A stretch of 64,000 bases of DNA from Clostridiales bacterium (GTDB lineage: Bacteria; Bacillota; Clostridia; Christensenellales; Borkfalkiaceae). Position 1 is the stretch's first letter, and each line of letters opens with the position of its first letter. Location: contig SVIX01000001.1 in NCBI GenBank assembly GCA_015069285.1, forward strand, positions 26,020 through 90,019. Direction: 5' to 3'. This document shows, one piece after another, positions 1 to 8,324 of this stretch. The notes under the pieces are model-generated. The model had not been told where the DNA came from. It searched no databases and was given only the letters and a program-made list of their open reading frames with translations. Position numbers and translations under genes: made by a program.

Positions 1-1479
1 ACGCATACGTGTACCATTTGTGGCAACACTTATTTAGAAGATATTGCAAAACTCACAACCCATTCTTATACAAGTGAAATTACAAAAGCCTCTACTTGTA
101 ACGAAACGGGGATTAAAACGTATACTTGTGACGTTTGCGGTGATTACTATACGGAAGAAATTGCCCAACGCCCTGCGCACTCTTATACAAGCGAAGTAAC
201 AAAAGAAGCTACTTGTACGGAAAAAGGAATCACAACGTATACCTGTAAATATTGCGAGGACACTTACACGGAGGAAATTGCCAAATCCTCAACGCACTCT
301 TATTCAAGCACAATTACAAGAGAAGCTACTTGCACGGAAACGGGTATAAAAACGCATACTTGTAGCCTTTGCGGAGATTCCTATCAAGAGAATTTTTCGT
401 TCGCCGAATTACCCGCAACCGACATTTTTGAAAACTCGAAAAATTCTATCGGTGAAATTATCACGTACGATAAAAGCGGTGGCGAACTCGCGCTTGGCAC
501 AGGTTTCACGTATAGCGCGGACGGAAAAATTCTCACGAACTATCACGTAATTGAAGACGCGTATTCCGCAAAAATAACCATCAACGGACAATCTTATACC
601 GTACAATCCGTTTTAGCTTATGATAAAACGATAGATTTAGCGGTATTAAAAATTAATGCAACGGGCTTACCCGTATTAAAAATTTGCACAAAAATACACC
701 CTGTTGGAAAGGCAATATACGCTTTCGGCAGTTCTAAGGGATTAACGGCAACTTTCTCTCAAGGTATTATCACATACGCGGACAGAGAAATGGACGGAGT
801 CCATTACGTTCAACACGACGCCGCGATTTCAAGTGGCAATTCTGGCGGTCCGTTAATCAATCAATACGGTGAAATAATCGGTATCAATACGATGACGATA
901 AGGGACTCGCAAAATTTAAATTTTGCAATTTCCGTTACGGAATTATCCAACCTTAATTACGGAACGCCTCTTACGCTTGCTGAACTCTACGATAAAGAAA
1001 ACCCTGAAGTCGACGTATTTTCAAAATTAAAAAATTATATTATCCAAAAAGGAAAATATGACTCTGAGGATAATGATTATACGTTAGAGCTTGGCTATAC
1101 GTATTCTTCGGATTATACTTCTAAATACAGTAGGTCTATTAGCTACGACGTTGCCGACAATGAAATTTCTTTGATGCTCTTCCTTTCCTCCGATTCATTA
1201 AGCGCATTAACGTCTATATACATCGACGAGATAGACGGCGTTTATTCTTGGGGATATCTAGATTCTTATGATGATCTTATGTTAGGAACAGTAAACGGAA
1301 GCACCTTTACTTCCAATCATTTATTGGGATACAGCTACAACAATATAACTTCCTCCTCAACAAGAACAGCTGTTAGAGAGTTAGCTTCCACTATGGTTCA
1401 ACTCTCCCTCCTTTATATGAATACAGATTTTTCTGCAATTGGAATCACCGCAAAAGATTTAGGATTCGTCTATTTTTGA
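1..1479 (+). CDS. HtrA-like trypsin-fold serine protease with N-terminal Cys-rich repeats (5' end outside window)
   Basis: The frame is open from base 1, so the N-terminus lies outside the window; 492 residues are visible. Residues 1-130 hold tandem 39-residue repeats, each with a TC...TCxxCG pattern. A chymotrypsin/HtrA-type protease domain follows, with a complete triad: His182 in NYHV, Asp212 in DLAVLK and Ser281 in GNSGGPL. About 150 residues after the protease are unrecognised, and no PDZ domain is evident, unlike classical DegP/HtrA. The repeat type is common on secreted Clostridia proteins, so an extracellular or surface location is inferred; the signal peptide cannot be seen. The protease fold is secure, the substrate unknown. 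Confidence 0.85.
   Translation, partial: THTCTICGNTYLEDIAKLTTHSYTSEITKASTCNETGIKTYTCDVCGDYYTEEIAQRPAHSYTSEVTKEATCTEKGITTYTCKYCEDTYTEEIAKSSTHSYSSTITREATCTETGIKTHTCSLCGDSYQENFSFAELPATDIFENSKNSIGEIITYDKSGGELALGTGFTYSADGKILTNYHVIEDAYSAKITINGQSYTVQSVLAYDKTIDLAVLKINATGLPVLKICTKIHPVGKAIYAFGSSKGLTATFSQGIITYADREMDGVHYVQHDAAISSGNSGGPLINQYGEIIGINTMTIRDSQNLNFAISVTELSNLNYGTPLTLAELYDKENPEVDVFSKLKNYIIQKGKYDSEDNDYTLELGYTYSSDYTSKYSRSISYDVADNEISLMLFLSSDSLSALTSIYIDEIDGVYSWGYLDSYDDLMLGTVNGSTFTSNHLLGYSYNNITSSSTRTAVRELASTMVQLSLLYMNTDFSAIGITAKDLGFVYF
61..396 (+). repeat. 117-bp tandem repeats encoding 39-residue Cys-rich modules
   Basis: Units start at 61, 178 and 295, each exactly 117 bp apart and beginning with a His-Ser-Tyr codon run. 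A partial unit precedes position 61. Each unit encodes three cysteines in the pattern TC..ETG..TYTC..CG. The repeats are in frame with the downstream protease. The spaced Cys pairs resemble zinc-ribbon or disulfide-bonded surface modules, but which of these applies is not decidable here. Confidence 0.85.
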
Positions 1480-1520
1480 TAAAGTATCGTTTTATACGTA
1501 AAGTATAATTCCTTCCCCTT

Positions 1521-1562
1521 AACGTAAAAGGACTTCGAAAAAATTCGAAGTCCTTTTACGTT
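1521..1562. terminator. Bidirectional terminator between convergent genes
   Basis: A perfect 19-bp inverted repeat (1521-1539 and 1544-1562) with an AAAA loop lies between the stop codons of two convergent genes. The arms end in A/T-rich tracts, so it can serve both directions. Confidence 0.8.
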
Positions 1563-1581
1563 AGAAAACTACTTTATTTCC

Positions 1582-2505
1582 TCATTCTTGATGCGGTAAT
1601 AAACATTCGTAAAGTTCTTTATAAGCACGAATTTGCAACAACCGTTTCCCTTCTTCCGTCGTATCCAACCGTTCGTTGGCGCGACGGATTCTAAACGCGT
1701 TTATCCATCTGTTGGTAACGAAAATAAACGCTACGAAGAACAGGAAAAACGCTACTCCGAAAGCAATCGTCGGCGTAATATACTCACCGCCGAGCGTGGT
1801 AAAATTTTTCAAGCCAACGATAAGCGTAACAATCAAAAGCGCAATCGTCGGGATTGCTACCGCGCAAAATACGGCGGTCGTTTTCTTCAATCTTACGGAA
1901 AGTAACGCTCTGCGTTTTTCTTGTTTTTCCTCAAATTCCGCGCAAAGGGGTGTTTCTTCCTCCTCCAATTCCTTGATACGGCGTTGGAAGGTTTGGGCGT
2001 AATCGCGCTTAATTCTATCCACCGCGCGAATTCCTAAGTCGTATTCCAAGTTCTCTATACCCTCGTCGGCATATTCTTCTATCAACGCGTCGGGATTTGC
2101 AAAATCGGCGGTTTTTGCGCGCCAATACCCAACGCAAGCGTCCGTCGCCTCTTCGTCTAAACCTAAAGCCCGCTCGAACTTCAACTCCGCCGCCTTAAAC
2201 GAACCCGACGCCAACAAAGCGTCGCCCTCTTGACAAACCTGCGCGTATTCGGCTTTGCGTTTTTCCTCCTCCTCTTCGCGTTTACGAATAAGTTTCACCG
2301 CCTCTTCAGGAGACAGCCCCGCAAGCTCCTCGTCGTCCTCGTCGCTATCGAACACGGGATATTCAAAAGCGATTTCTTCGCCTTCTTCGTATTCGCCGTC
2401 CTCGCCCTCTTGCAAGGACGCGTCCGTTACGTCCACGTACCCGTCTTTGGTTTTCTTCAAGCGTATTCCTCTGCCGTATTCGTCGTCAACCATTCTTTCT
2501 TCCAT
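1582..2505 (-). CDS. Hypothetical membrane protein with acidic N-terminus and TPR-like segment
   Basis: 307 residues. The first 85 residues are strongly acidic (runs of E and D). Around residues 90-125 lies a TPR-like helix pair (GDALLASGSFKAAELKFERA). Two hydrophobic segments near the C-terminus (about residues 205-230 and 240-265) look like transmembrane helices, followed by a short basic tail, so a membrane-anchored cytosolic domain is likely. The ATG at 2505 is chosen because CGGAG lies 10 nt upstream. It lies 24 bp downstream of ispE and is probably co-transcribed. No family is recognised. Confidence 0.75.
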   Translation of the reverse strand: MEERMVDDEYGRGIRLKKTKDGYVDVTDASLQEGEDGEYEEGEEIAFEYPVFDSDEDDEELAGLSPEEAVKLIRKREEEEEKRKAEYAQVCQEGDALLASGSFKAAELKFERALGLDEEATDACVGYWRAKTADFANPDALIEEYADEGIENLEYDLGIRAVDRIKRDYAQTFQRRIKELEEEETPLCAEFEEKQEKRRALLSVRLKKTTAVFCAVAIPTIALLIVTLIVGLKNFTTLGGEYITPTIAFGVAFFLFFVAFIFVTNRWINAFRIRRANERLDTTEEGKRLLQIRAYKELYECLLPHQE

Positions 2506-2529
2506 TTTCTTTTTTCTCCGTAATTTTAT

Positions 2530-3393
2530 TTAGGGGCAAACGGTACGCGTCGTTATCGCGTAAAATTCGCCTTTATATCTGCTCTTTGCCCAATCGCAAA
2601 GTTCTTTACTTTCAAACACCGCAAACGCGCAACTTCCCGACCCCGTCATACCCGCGCCGAGCGGAGAAAAGGACTGCGCCTCGGCAACCGCTTTTTCCAC
2701 GTCGGGATTAAGGTGCAACGCAGGTACGTATAAATCGTTCGTCAAATACCTGCCTATCTCGTTTTTGCGATTTTCGAGTAACGCGCGAATACAATTTTCC
2801 GTATAGCTTTCGCGCCATTGTAGCGTTTGGGGAAGTTCGTCGTATTTTTGATAACACGCGCCCGAAGGCACGAAGGAGGAAGGACAAATCAACAAAAGAT
2901 ATAACCTTTCCGTAATAGGTAAGGGCGTCACCTTATCCCCTTTGCCCTGCATACGCGCAAATCCGCCTTGGAACATATACCAAGTATCGCTACCGAGCGA
3001 ATCGGCAAGCTCTTTTATCGCGGAAAAATCGGTAATACCGTACAATTTCGCCATACCGCGAAGTACGCCTGCGCTATCCGCCGACGAACCGCCAAGTCCC
3101 GCGCCGATAGGGATATTTTTATGTACGGTTATATCCACGCCGTTGACGCCGAACTTTTCCGAAAACGCCTCGGCGGTTTTGAGCGCGTTATTCTTTTCGG
3201 GGGGAATATTTTCGCTACCCATACCCTTCATCTGAATAGACGAACGCTTGTCCTTGCGTTTTTTCAAGGATACGCAATCGTATAAATCAATACTCGCCAC
3301 AAGCGAATCCAAAAGATGGTACCCGTTTTCAACGCCTTGTATTTCCAAGGTTAAATTGATTTTTGCATACGCTTTAATTTTTACCGAATTCAT
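2530..3393 (-). CDS. ispE: 4-diphosphocytidyl-2-C-methyl-D-erythritol kinase
   Basis: 287 residues, normal for IspE. It phosphorylates the 2-hydroxyl of CDP-methylerythritol with ATP in the non-mevalonate (MEP) isoprenoid pathway. The GHMP-kinase ATP-binding loop PIGAGLGGSSADS starts at residue 95. The N-terminal KAYAKINLTLEI and the C-terminal GAGMTGSGSCAFAVF are typical of the family. Its neighbourhood with veg and sipL resembles the veg-ispE neighbourhood of Bacillus. The Shine-Dalgarno is weak (GCGGAA). Function is secure on family grounds. Confidence 0.95.
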   Translation of the reverse strand: MNSVKIKAYAKINLTLEIQGVENGYHLLDSLVASIDLYDCVSLKKRKDKRSSIQMKGMGSENIPPEKNNALKTAEAFSEKFGVNGVDITVHKNIPIGAGLGGSSADSAGVLRGMAKLYGITDFSAIKELADSLGSDTWYMFQGGFARMQGKGDKVTPLPITERLYLLLICPSSFVPSGACYQKYDELPQTLQWRESYTENCIRALLENRKNEIGRYLTNDLYVPALHLNPDVEKAVAEAQSFSPLGAGMTGSGSCAFAVFESKELCDWAKSRYKGEFYAITTRTVCP

Positions 3394-3420
3394 AAAAGTT
3401 TATTCCGCAAAAGTAGTCAA

Positions 3421-3445
3421 CGCGACGGGGAACACCCCCGTCGCG
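3421..3445. terminator. GC-rich hairpin between sipL and ispE
   Basis: A perfect 10-bp stem (3421-3430 with 3436-3445) and a 5-nt loop lie between the sipL stop and the ispE start. The T-run after it is poor, so it may be a weak terminator for sipL or an attenuator before ispE. The remaining ~70 bp up to 3518 shows nothing else recognisable. Confidence 0.5.
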
Positions 3446-3518
3446 CGGTTTGTTCTATACCATTGTAACATATTTTCCACAAAAAAACAATACATTCGTG
3501 AAGATTTTTTTGTGAAAA

Positions 3519-5003
3519 TTACTTAATTTGCCGATAAACGAAAATTCGCTCCCCCTCTTTTACGGGAAAATTCAAATCGGGATTGCTTTGTTGCAACTCT
3601 TCGGGCATACGGGAAAGCCGTTTCGCCACCTGCCATAAATCCTCCCCCGCGCGCGGTAAGAATATCGAAATCGCCGCGTCGTTTTCTTGTACTTTTTCCC
3701 CTTCCGCGACGCTTGCCACGTATTCCCAATCCGCGCGGGCGTACGCTTTTAAACTGATTTTTACGTTCGCCTCGGCGTCCGTTTCTCCGTCTTTCTTGCG
3801 ACGGATATTCAAAGCGCAAACGCTACAATCCAATTCCACCTCGTCGCCGTCCGCCTCAATCGGGAAAACGAACGGCAAGGAAAGCGTAGTCGCTTTATAG
3901 CCGTTTTCGCCCTTCAACAACACCTCCGCAGTCAAAACGCCTTCCGCCTCAAACCCGCGCTCCGTTTTTTTGCAAACCGCTTCCGCGCGGGGCATCACCG
4001 CCGCCGCCAACGCATACGCGCCCTCTACCGCGGGGAAAAGCACCGCCTTGCCCTCTACCCGTTCCACGCACCGCGTTTGGCTCGTCAAATACCTGCCCCC
4101 GTCCTTTTGCTTTTCAAGGCGCAACTCAGCGCAAGGCGAAAACGCGTCTTCGCATACCGTAATTTCTTCTTTCGAGGCAAGAAAACAATCGACGGAAAGC
4201 GCGTAGGTAAACAAAACTTTGCACTTGCCTTTCTCCTCGTCGACATTGGAGGAAAGCATTGCCGATTTAACGACGACCCGCGCCCCCGTCGTTACCTTCC
4301 CGAACGCGTCTTCGCACGGAATTTGTACGCGGAAGGGAATTAAGCGTTCGTACGAACAAACGCTCTCGTCCGTTTTTAATACCAAAACCCCTAAACTAAG
4401 TTCCCCTTCCACTTCCACTTGCCCGCCGAGCGCTCTGCAAGCGGTTACGAGCGCCTTTTCGCTATGCAATAAAATATCCCCCGTAGCGTCGGCGTCAAAC
4501 TCGTCCTCGCCTTCCACTTCGCCGGATACGCAAACCGTTTTACAAAGGGTAATGGGTTGCATTTTCACGGCAAGCCCCTCACCGCCCACGAAGTATTCGA
4601 ATTGCTTTCCGCCGTATACGCAAATATCCGCCCCTACGACGACGGAAAGGTACAAGCCCGAGCCCTCGCGCCGATGCGTTACGTTTTCCACCGTCAACAA
4701 GGTCTTCGCAAAACAAGCGGGGGAAACGGACGCGCCCTCGGCTTTATGGTAAAATTCCGCACCGCGCTCTATGCGACAAATTTTACCGTTCCCGTCCTCG
4801 TAAACGATGCAAAGCAATACCTGCCCCCCGTAACGCACTTCGCCGTCCACGCAAGCGCTTTCTTTGGTCACGGCGCTTGCCTGCACCGCCAAAATACTGC
4901 CGATTTCACTACCCGAAAGCCGACATTCCACGATAGATTGACTTTTTAAATTACAAATTTCGCCCGTATAGCGGTACGTTTCATATTGCGGTTTGATAGA
5001 CAT
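3519..5003 (-). CDS. sipL: SipL-like spore coat morphogenesis protein (DUF3794 plus LysM)
   Basis: 494 residues. Three DUF3794-type segments (for example near residues 30-110, 160-260 and 300-400) are followed by a C-terminal LysM module (about 445-490, EDLWQVAKRL...IFVYRQ). This is the architecture of SipL, the clostridial protein that binds SpoIVA through its LysM domain to attach the coat to the forespore. In this family the LysM is used for protein binding rather than peptidoglycan. The ATG at 5003 has AGGAGG six bases upstream. It is transcribed divergently from veg and lies upstream of ispE. DUF3794-LysM paralogues exist in Clostridia, so the exact orthologue is probable, not certain. 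Confidence 0.82.
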   Translation of the reverse strand: MSIKPQYETYRYTGEICNLKSQSIVECRLSGSEIGSILAVQASAVTKESACVDGEVRYGGQVLLCIVYEDGNGKICRIERGAEFYHKAEGASVSPACFAKTLLTVENVTHRREGSGLYLSVVVGADICVYGGKQFEYFVGGEGLAVKMQPITLCKTVCVSGEVEGEDEFDADATGDILLHSEKALVTACRALGGQVEVEGELSLGVLVLKTDESVCSYERLIPFRVQIPCEDAFGKVTTGARVVVKSAMLSSNVDEEKGKCKVLFTYALSVDCFLASKEEITVCEDAFSPCAELRLEKQKDGGRYLTSQTRCVERVEGKAVLFPAVEGAYALAAAVMPRAEAVCKKTERGFEAEGVLTAEVLLKGENGYKATTLSLPFVFPIEADGDEVELDCSVCALNIRRKKDGETDAEANVKISLKAYARADWEYVASVAEGEKVQENDAAISIFLPRAGEDLWQVAKRLSRMPEELQQSNPDLNFPVKEGERIFVYRQIK

Positions 5004-5038
5004 AAAAATCCTCCTGTTGCGTTTTTTACCGTCGCTTT

Positions 5039-5046
5039 ATCGTATG
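5039..5046 (-). promoter_or_regulatory. Candidate sigma-E -10 element for sipL
   Basis: On the minus strand CATACGAT matches the sporulation sigma-E -10 consensus (CATACA-T) at seven of eight positions, 36 bases upstream of the sipL start. No convincing sigma-E -35 was found at the expected spacing, so this is tentative. SipL belongs to the mother-cell programme in known clostridia, which makes the site plausible. Confidence 0.3.
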
Positions 5047-5141
5047 CAATAAGGCGGATAAATAGAACGGAACAATCCGCATTTTTGGAAATTTTTGCCG
5101 TTATCGGCATAAAAAAAGAAATTTTGGGGCATACTGTTTTT

Positions 5142-5381
5142 ATGATTAAACCGACTAAAAAAATTGCAGACGTTAAACAAATGGTAAAAAACTGTTCGGC
5201 GCAACGGGTTGCCGTTCGTGTGAATTTAGGCAGGAACAAAAGCGTAAGTTATTCGGGCGTACTTTCGGGCGTTTACCCCGCCCTCTTCACCGTCAAACCC
5301 GACGACGAAGATTTCTTAGGAAAAACGGCGTATTCCTATTCGGACGTCTTATGCGGGAACGTCAAAATCAAACGCTTATAA
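5142..5381 (+). CDS. veg: Veg family protein
   Basis: 79 residues (MIKPTKKIADVKQMV...), close to the usual length of about 85. It matches the Veg family (DUF1021), small basic proteins implicated in biofilm gene control in Bacillus subtilis. The NLGRNKSVSYSGVL and YSYSDVL segments are characteristic. The ATG at 5142 is chosen over an upstream in-frame start because homologues begin at this MIK. GGGG lies 12 bases upstream, a distant ribosome binding site. Divergent from sipL, with ispE nearby, as in Bacillus where veg sits close to ispE. Confidence 0.88.
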   Translation: MIKPTKKIADVKQMVKNCSAQRVAVRVNLGRNKSVSYSGVLSGVYPALFTVKPDDEDFLGKTAYSYSDVLCGNVKIKRL

Positions 5382-5389
5382 AACGAAAA

Positions 5390-5425
5390 ATCGCCCTCCG
5401 CTCTTTTTGCCGAGCGAGGGGCGAT
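5390..5425. terminator. Bidirectional terminator between veg and sigE
   Basis: A 14-bp stem with two mismatched positions (5390-5403 with 5412-5425) lies between the convergent veg and sigE genes, flanked by A-run and T-run on the two sides. Confidence 0.7.
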
Positions 5426-5471
5426 AAATTTTTACCGACTTTATTTCCGTTTTTGCCACTCTGCCTTGCTA

Positions 5472-6197
5472 TTATTCCATTTTCGCAATTTCCTTTTTAA
5501 GCCTTAAAATAATTTTCTTTTCCAACCTCGATATGTAGCTTTGCGAAATGCCGAGCAAGTCCGCAACGTCCTTTTGCGTCATTTCGTCGCCACCGCCCAA
5601 ACCGAACCGCAAAAACATAATTTTCCGTTCCCGTTCGTTTAATTTTTTCAACGCCTCTTTGAGTTGTTCTTTTTCCGCGCTCGACTCAATTTCCCCGTAC
5701 ACGCTATCCGCCGAAGTCCCTAAAATATCGGAAAGCAACAATTCGTTCCCCTCAAAATCGGTATTGAGCGGTTCGTCAAAGGACACCTCGCTTTTCAGTC
5801 TTGCCGTACGGCGCAAGTACATTAAAATTTCGTTTTCAATACAGCGCGACGCGTAAGTGGCGAGTTTAATATTTTTATCCGTTTTGAAAGAATTGATTGC
5901 TTTGATAAGCCCAATCGTTCCGATAGAAATTAAATCGTCGTTATCCACGCCCGTATTGTCGAATTTTTTAGCGATGTAAACGACGAGCCGTAAATTGCGT
6001 TGAATGAGTTCCGCTTTTGCTTTTTCCCGTTCCGCGTCCTCGCCTTCCGCCATCAATTTTAAATGCCTGCCCTCCTCCTCGGGCGAGAGCGGTAAAGGTA
6101 GCGCCTCGCCATCTCCGCATACGTAATCAACGGTATTTTTTGCTTCGGTAAAATTGATTTTTTGTAAAAAAATTCGCAGTACTTCCAAGAATTTCAC
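5472..6197 (-). CDS. sigE: RNA polymerase sporulation sigma factor sigma-E
   Basis: 241 residues from a GTG start at 6197. The longer frame upstream overlaps spoIIGA and is rejected: GTG at 6197 has AGAGGTG six bases upstream and lies five bases after the spoIIGA stop. Regions 2 ([37 protein letters not shown]), 3 and 4 ([23 protein letters not shown]) are intact. Family members carry an N-terminal pro-sequence ([13 protein letters not shown]... here) cleaved by SpoIIGA before the mother-cell factor becomes active. Position after spoIIGA is the conserved spoIIG operon. Assignment is secure. Confidence 0.95.
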   Translation of the reverse strand: MKFLEVLRIFLQKINFTEAKNTVDYVCGDGEALPLPLSPEEEGRHLKLMAEGEDAEREKAKAELIQRNLRLVVYIAKKFDNTGVDNDDLISIGTIGLIKAINSFKTDKNIKLATYASRCIENEILMYLRRTARLKSEVSFDEPLNTDFEGNELLLSDILGTSADSVYGEIESSAEKEQLKEALKKLNERERKIMFLRFGLGGGDEMTQKDVADLLGISQSYISRLEKKIILRLKKEIAKME

Positions 6198-6202
6198 CTT
6201 CT

Positions 6203-6985
6203 TCACCTCTTTTTTTTCGTTGTTTCTCCATTTTCCTCTAACGCGCGGGAATGGAGAAGTAATGGATACCCTCTTGATAACATATTCGCCGAAAGCGCAA
6301 AATATGCGCCTTTTAAGCGTATCGTTTTTTGCCCGTCTTTTATTTGCAAATCTCCTTGAAAAATGCGCATTTTTTTCTCTCCCGCAAGCGTCGTTACGGC
6401 AATTTCCTCTCCGCGCGTATCCAACCATTCGCCTTCAAAAAGTTCGAATGCAATTTCAGGGGATAAAAAATGTACCCCGTTCCCTTTATAGCTTGCAAAA
6501 TTCCCGCTATCGTAAAACCCGAAAAGGCGCAAGCGTTTTTGTTTATAAACGATTTCACAATCGTAAACGAAATTTTCCACCGCTCGTTTTTGATAAACCG
6601 CTTTCACAAAACGCGCGCCTAAAAAAAACAAAACGCAAAAGCCGAGCAAAAGATACGCTCCGCTTGCGTTTAACGCCGTCAACGCACCGCCGAAAGCAAA
6701 GGAAAAGGCGAAAAAACAGGCAACCGTTTGCAAGAATTTGCGTTTTTTTAGGCAAGGCACAGCCAAAAAACAAAGCAAAAACGCAACGCAGGTTTTCAAA
6801 AAAAGGGCGACGAGTTCAGGCAAAAACAATAGCGGAAATATTACGGCGAACACTCCGCCGACGGTAGCGGAAACAGCGATTTTTCGCCACTTTATCGGCA
6901 ACCTCGACGCTTTTAGCGCAAGGTATAAAAGCGTACCGTCCAGAAAAAAATTTTCTAAAAAAGCGTATTCGACGTAAACGGTCAT
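6203..6985 (-). CDS. spoIIGA: Sigma-E processing peptidase SpoIIGA
   Basis: 260 residues from the ATG at 6985, preceded by GGGGGA at five bases; an upstream TTG is less likely. The N-terminal half has about five hydrophobic segments ([17 protein letters not shown]...), as expected for the septal membrane domain. The C-terminal half is the aspartic-protease-like domain with the active-site motif FYDSGN near residue 160. It cleaves pro-sigma-E in the mother cell after septation. Forms the spoIIG operon with sigE directly downstream. Slightly shorter than the Bacillus protein (about 309 residues). Confidence 0.93.
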   Translation of the reverse strand: MTVYVEYAFLENFFLDGTLLYLALKASRLPIKWRKIAVSATVGGVFAVIFPLLFLPELVALFLKTCVAFLLCFLAVPCLKKRKFLQTVACFFAFSFAFGGALTALNASGAYLLLGFCVLFFLGARFVKAVYQKRAVENFVYDCEIVYKQKRLRLFGFYDSGNFASYKGNGVHFLSPEIAFELFEGEWLDTRGEEIAVTTLAGEKKMRIFQGDLQIKDGQKTIRLKGAYFALSANMLSRGYPLLLHSRALEENGETTKKKR

Positions 6986-7024
6986 AAAATCCCCCAATCC
7001 TTTTCCACAAAAGGGATTGAGGGT

Positions 7025-7090
7025 ATTATAGCATATTTTTGATAAAATAAAAAAAACGCCTTTTGCAAAAAAAGCGTTTTTATTGTCGAA
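7025..7090 (-). promoter_or_regulatory. Probable spoIIG promoter with a Spo0A-type box
   Basis: On the minus strand a TATAAT lies at 7030-7025, 40 bases before the spoIIGA start, without a recognisable -35. A TTGTCGAA sequence (plus strand 7083-7090) matches the Spo0A box core TGTCGAA, about 55 bases upstream of the -10. The spoIIG promoter of Bacillus is sigma-A dependent and Spo0A activated, which fits. The box also lies beside the pdxY terminator, so chance occurrence is possible. Confidence 0.4.
7052..7081 (-). terminator. Terminator after pdxY
   Basis: An eight-base stem AAAAACGC/GCGTTTTT (7052-7059 with 7074-7081) follows the pdxY stop on the minus strand and ends in a T-rich run. Confidence 0.55.
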
Positions 7091-7098
7091 ATAATTTA

Positions 7099-7929
7099 TT
7101 ACTCAAGCGCTTGAATAAGCGTAGGTAAGAGCGGTTCGAATTTTACGCCGTACCAATGCGTTTGGTCGTTTTGGGTAAATTGAATACAACGCACCGTATA
7201 ATCGGCGGCGATTTTCGACGCCTCGAACAAAGTTTTGCCCCTAAAAAGCGCGCCTGTAAACGCCGAGGCGTATACGTCGCCCGTACCGTGGCAACCTTTT
7301 GCTATGCGCGTATGCTCGTAATAGGATATTTTGCCCTTTTCGTATACCGCCACGCCCGTCTTATCGGGAGCGTACCCCACGCCCGTCAAAACTATCGTCG
7401 CACAGCCTAATTTGCTCAATTCGTTAAGTAGCGTTTTTATATAGGTTTCGTCGTAGTTTTCTCTATACTCCACGCCTGAAAGGAAACAAGCCTCGCTAAT
7501 ATTGGGGAGCAAAATATCCGCGGACGGGCAAAGCGTTTTCATCGCCTCCACGTACGCTTCGTCGAAAATGGGATAGAGTTTACCGTTATCCGCAAAGGCG
7601 GGGTCTACGATTTTTACGGCGTTCAGTTTGCCTAAGGTATCTAAAATTTCTTTGACGAACGCCACCTGTTTGACGCTACCCAAATACCCCGTATAAATGC
7701 CGTCGAATTGGATATTTTCATTCTTCCAATGCTTGCAAATTTGGGGTATATCGTCCGTCAAATCGCGGAAAGTAAAACCGCTAAATCCTGCCGTATGCGT
7801 GGATAATACCGCTGACGGCAACACGCAAGTTTCGTGTCCGCAAGCCGATAAAATGGGCAACGCCACGGTCAGCGAGCATTGTCCCACGCAGGAAATATCC
7901 TGTATCGTTAATAATTTTTTATAGTCCAT
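7099..7929 (-). CDS. pdxY: Pyridoxamine/pyridoxal kinase of the PdxY/PdxK type
   Basis: 276 residues, a normal length for the PfkB/ribokinase-fold vitamin B6 kinases. The N-terminal LLTIQDISCVGQCSLTVALPI and the segment YTGYLGS are family hallmarks. The C-terminal KGCHGTGDVYASAF contains the anion hole and catalytic Asp. It phosphorylates B6 vitamers to give pyridoxal phosphate in the salvage route. AAGGAGG lies nine bases before the ATG at 7929. It is 35 bases downstream of yraN and ends the ftsY-to-yraN run, so it is probably the last gene of that operon. Which vitamer is preferred cannot be read from sequence. Confidence 0.88.
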   Translation of the reverse strand: MDYKKLLTIQDISCVGQCSLTVALPILSACGHETCVLPSAVLSTHTAGFSGFTFRDLTDDIPQICKHWKNENIQFDGIYTGYLGSVKQVAFVKEILDTLGKLNAVKIVDPAFADNGKLYPIFDEAYVEAMKTLCPSADILLPNISEACFLSGVEYRENYDETYIKTLLNELSKLGCATIVLTGVGYAPDKTGVAVYEKGKISYYEHTRIAKGCHGTGDVYASAFTGALFRGKTLFEASKIAADYTVRCIQFTQNDQTHWYGVKFEPLLPTLIQALE

Positions 7930-7964
7930 AAGTATTGCCTCCTTGCTCCGTTTTCTATAAGGCG

Positions 7965-8324
7965 TTAAAACGCGTATTTGTAATATTCGATTTTTCCGTC
8001 CGCGTAAACTTCGATAACGTCAAACCGCGCGTTGGGTTCTTCCCCCGTTTTCGCGCCGTAATAACGGGCGAGCTGATAATAGCGTTTTTGTTTCTCCGCG
8101 CCCACCGCTTCTTTGGGCGCGCCGTATTTATCGTCCGTACGCGTTTTCACTTCGATAAAAGCAATTTCGTCACCGTCCATAGCAACGATATCCGCCTCTC
8201 CGAAAGGGGTACGGTAATTGGTCTGCAAAATTTTATAGCCCTGTTTTTTTAAATAGCTCAAAGCTAACCGCTCGCCCTTTTTGCCTAAAACTTTTTTGTG
8301 AACGTCCTGCGGTGAATTGCGCAT
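7965..8324 (-). CDS. yraN: YraN/UPF0102 family nuclease-fold protein
   Basis: 119 residues, standard for the family. It carries the conserved GERLALSYLKKQGYKIL...NYRTPFGEADIVAMDGDEIAFIEVKTR core, with the restriction-endonuclease-like Asp and ExK residues (GEADIVA, FIEVKTR). Function in the cell is unclear; it is often linked to rnhB, as here. Its start overlaps the rnhB 3' end by 40 bases and is supported by AAGGAG nine bases upstream of the ATG at 8324. Translational coupling with rnhB is likely. Confidence 0.9.
   Translation of the reverse strand: MRNSPQDVHKKVLGKKGERLALSYLKKQGYKILQTNYRTPFGEADIVAMDGDEIAFIEVKTRTDDKYGAPKEAVGAEKQKRYYQLARYYGAKTGEEPNARFDVIEVYADGKIEYYKYAF

Noticed and set aside
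6198..6428. N-terminal extension of sigE
   Set aside because: It runs antiparallel to no gene but through spoIIGA coding sequence in another frame; GTG at 6197 has the binding site and matches family length.
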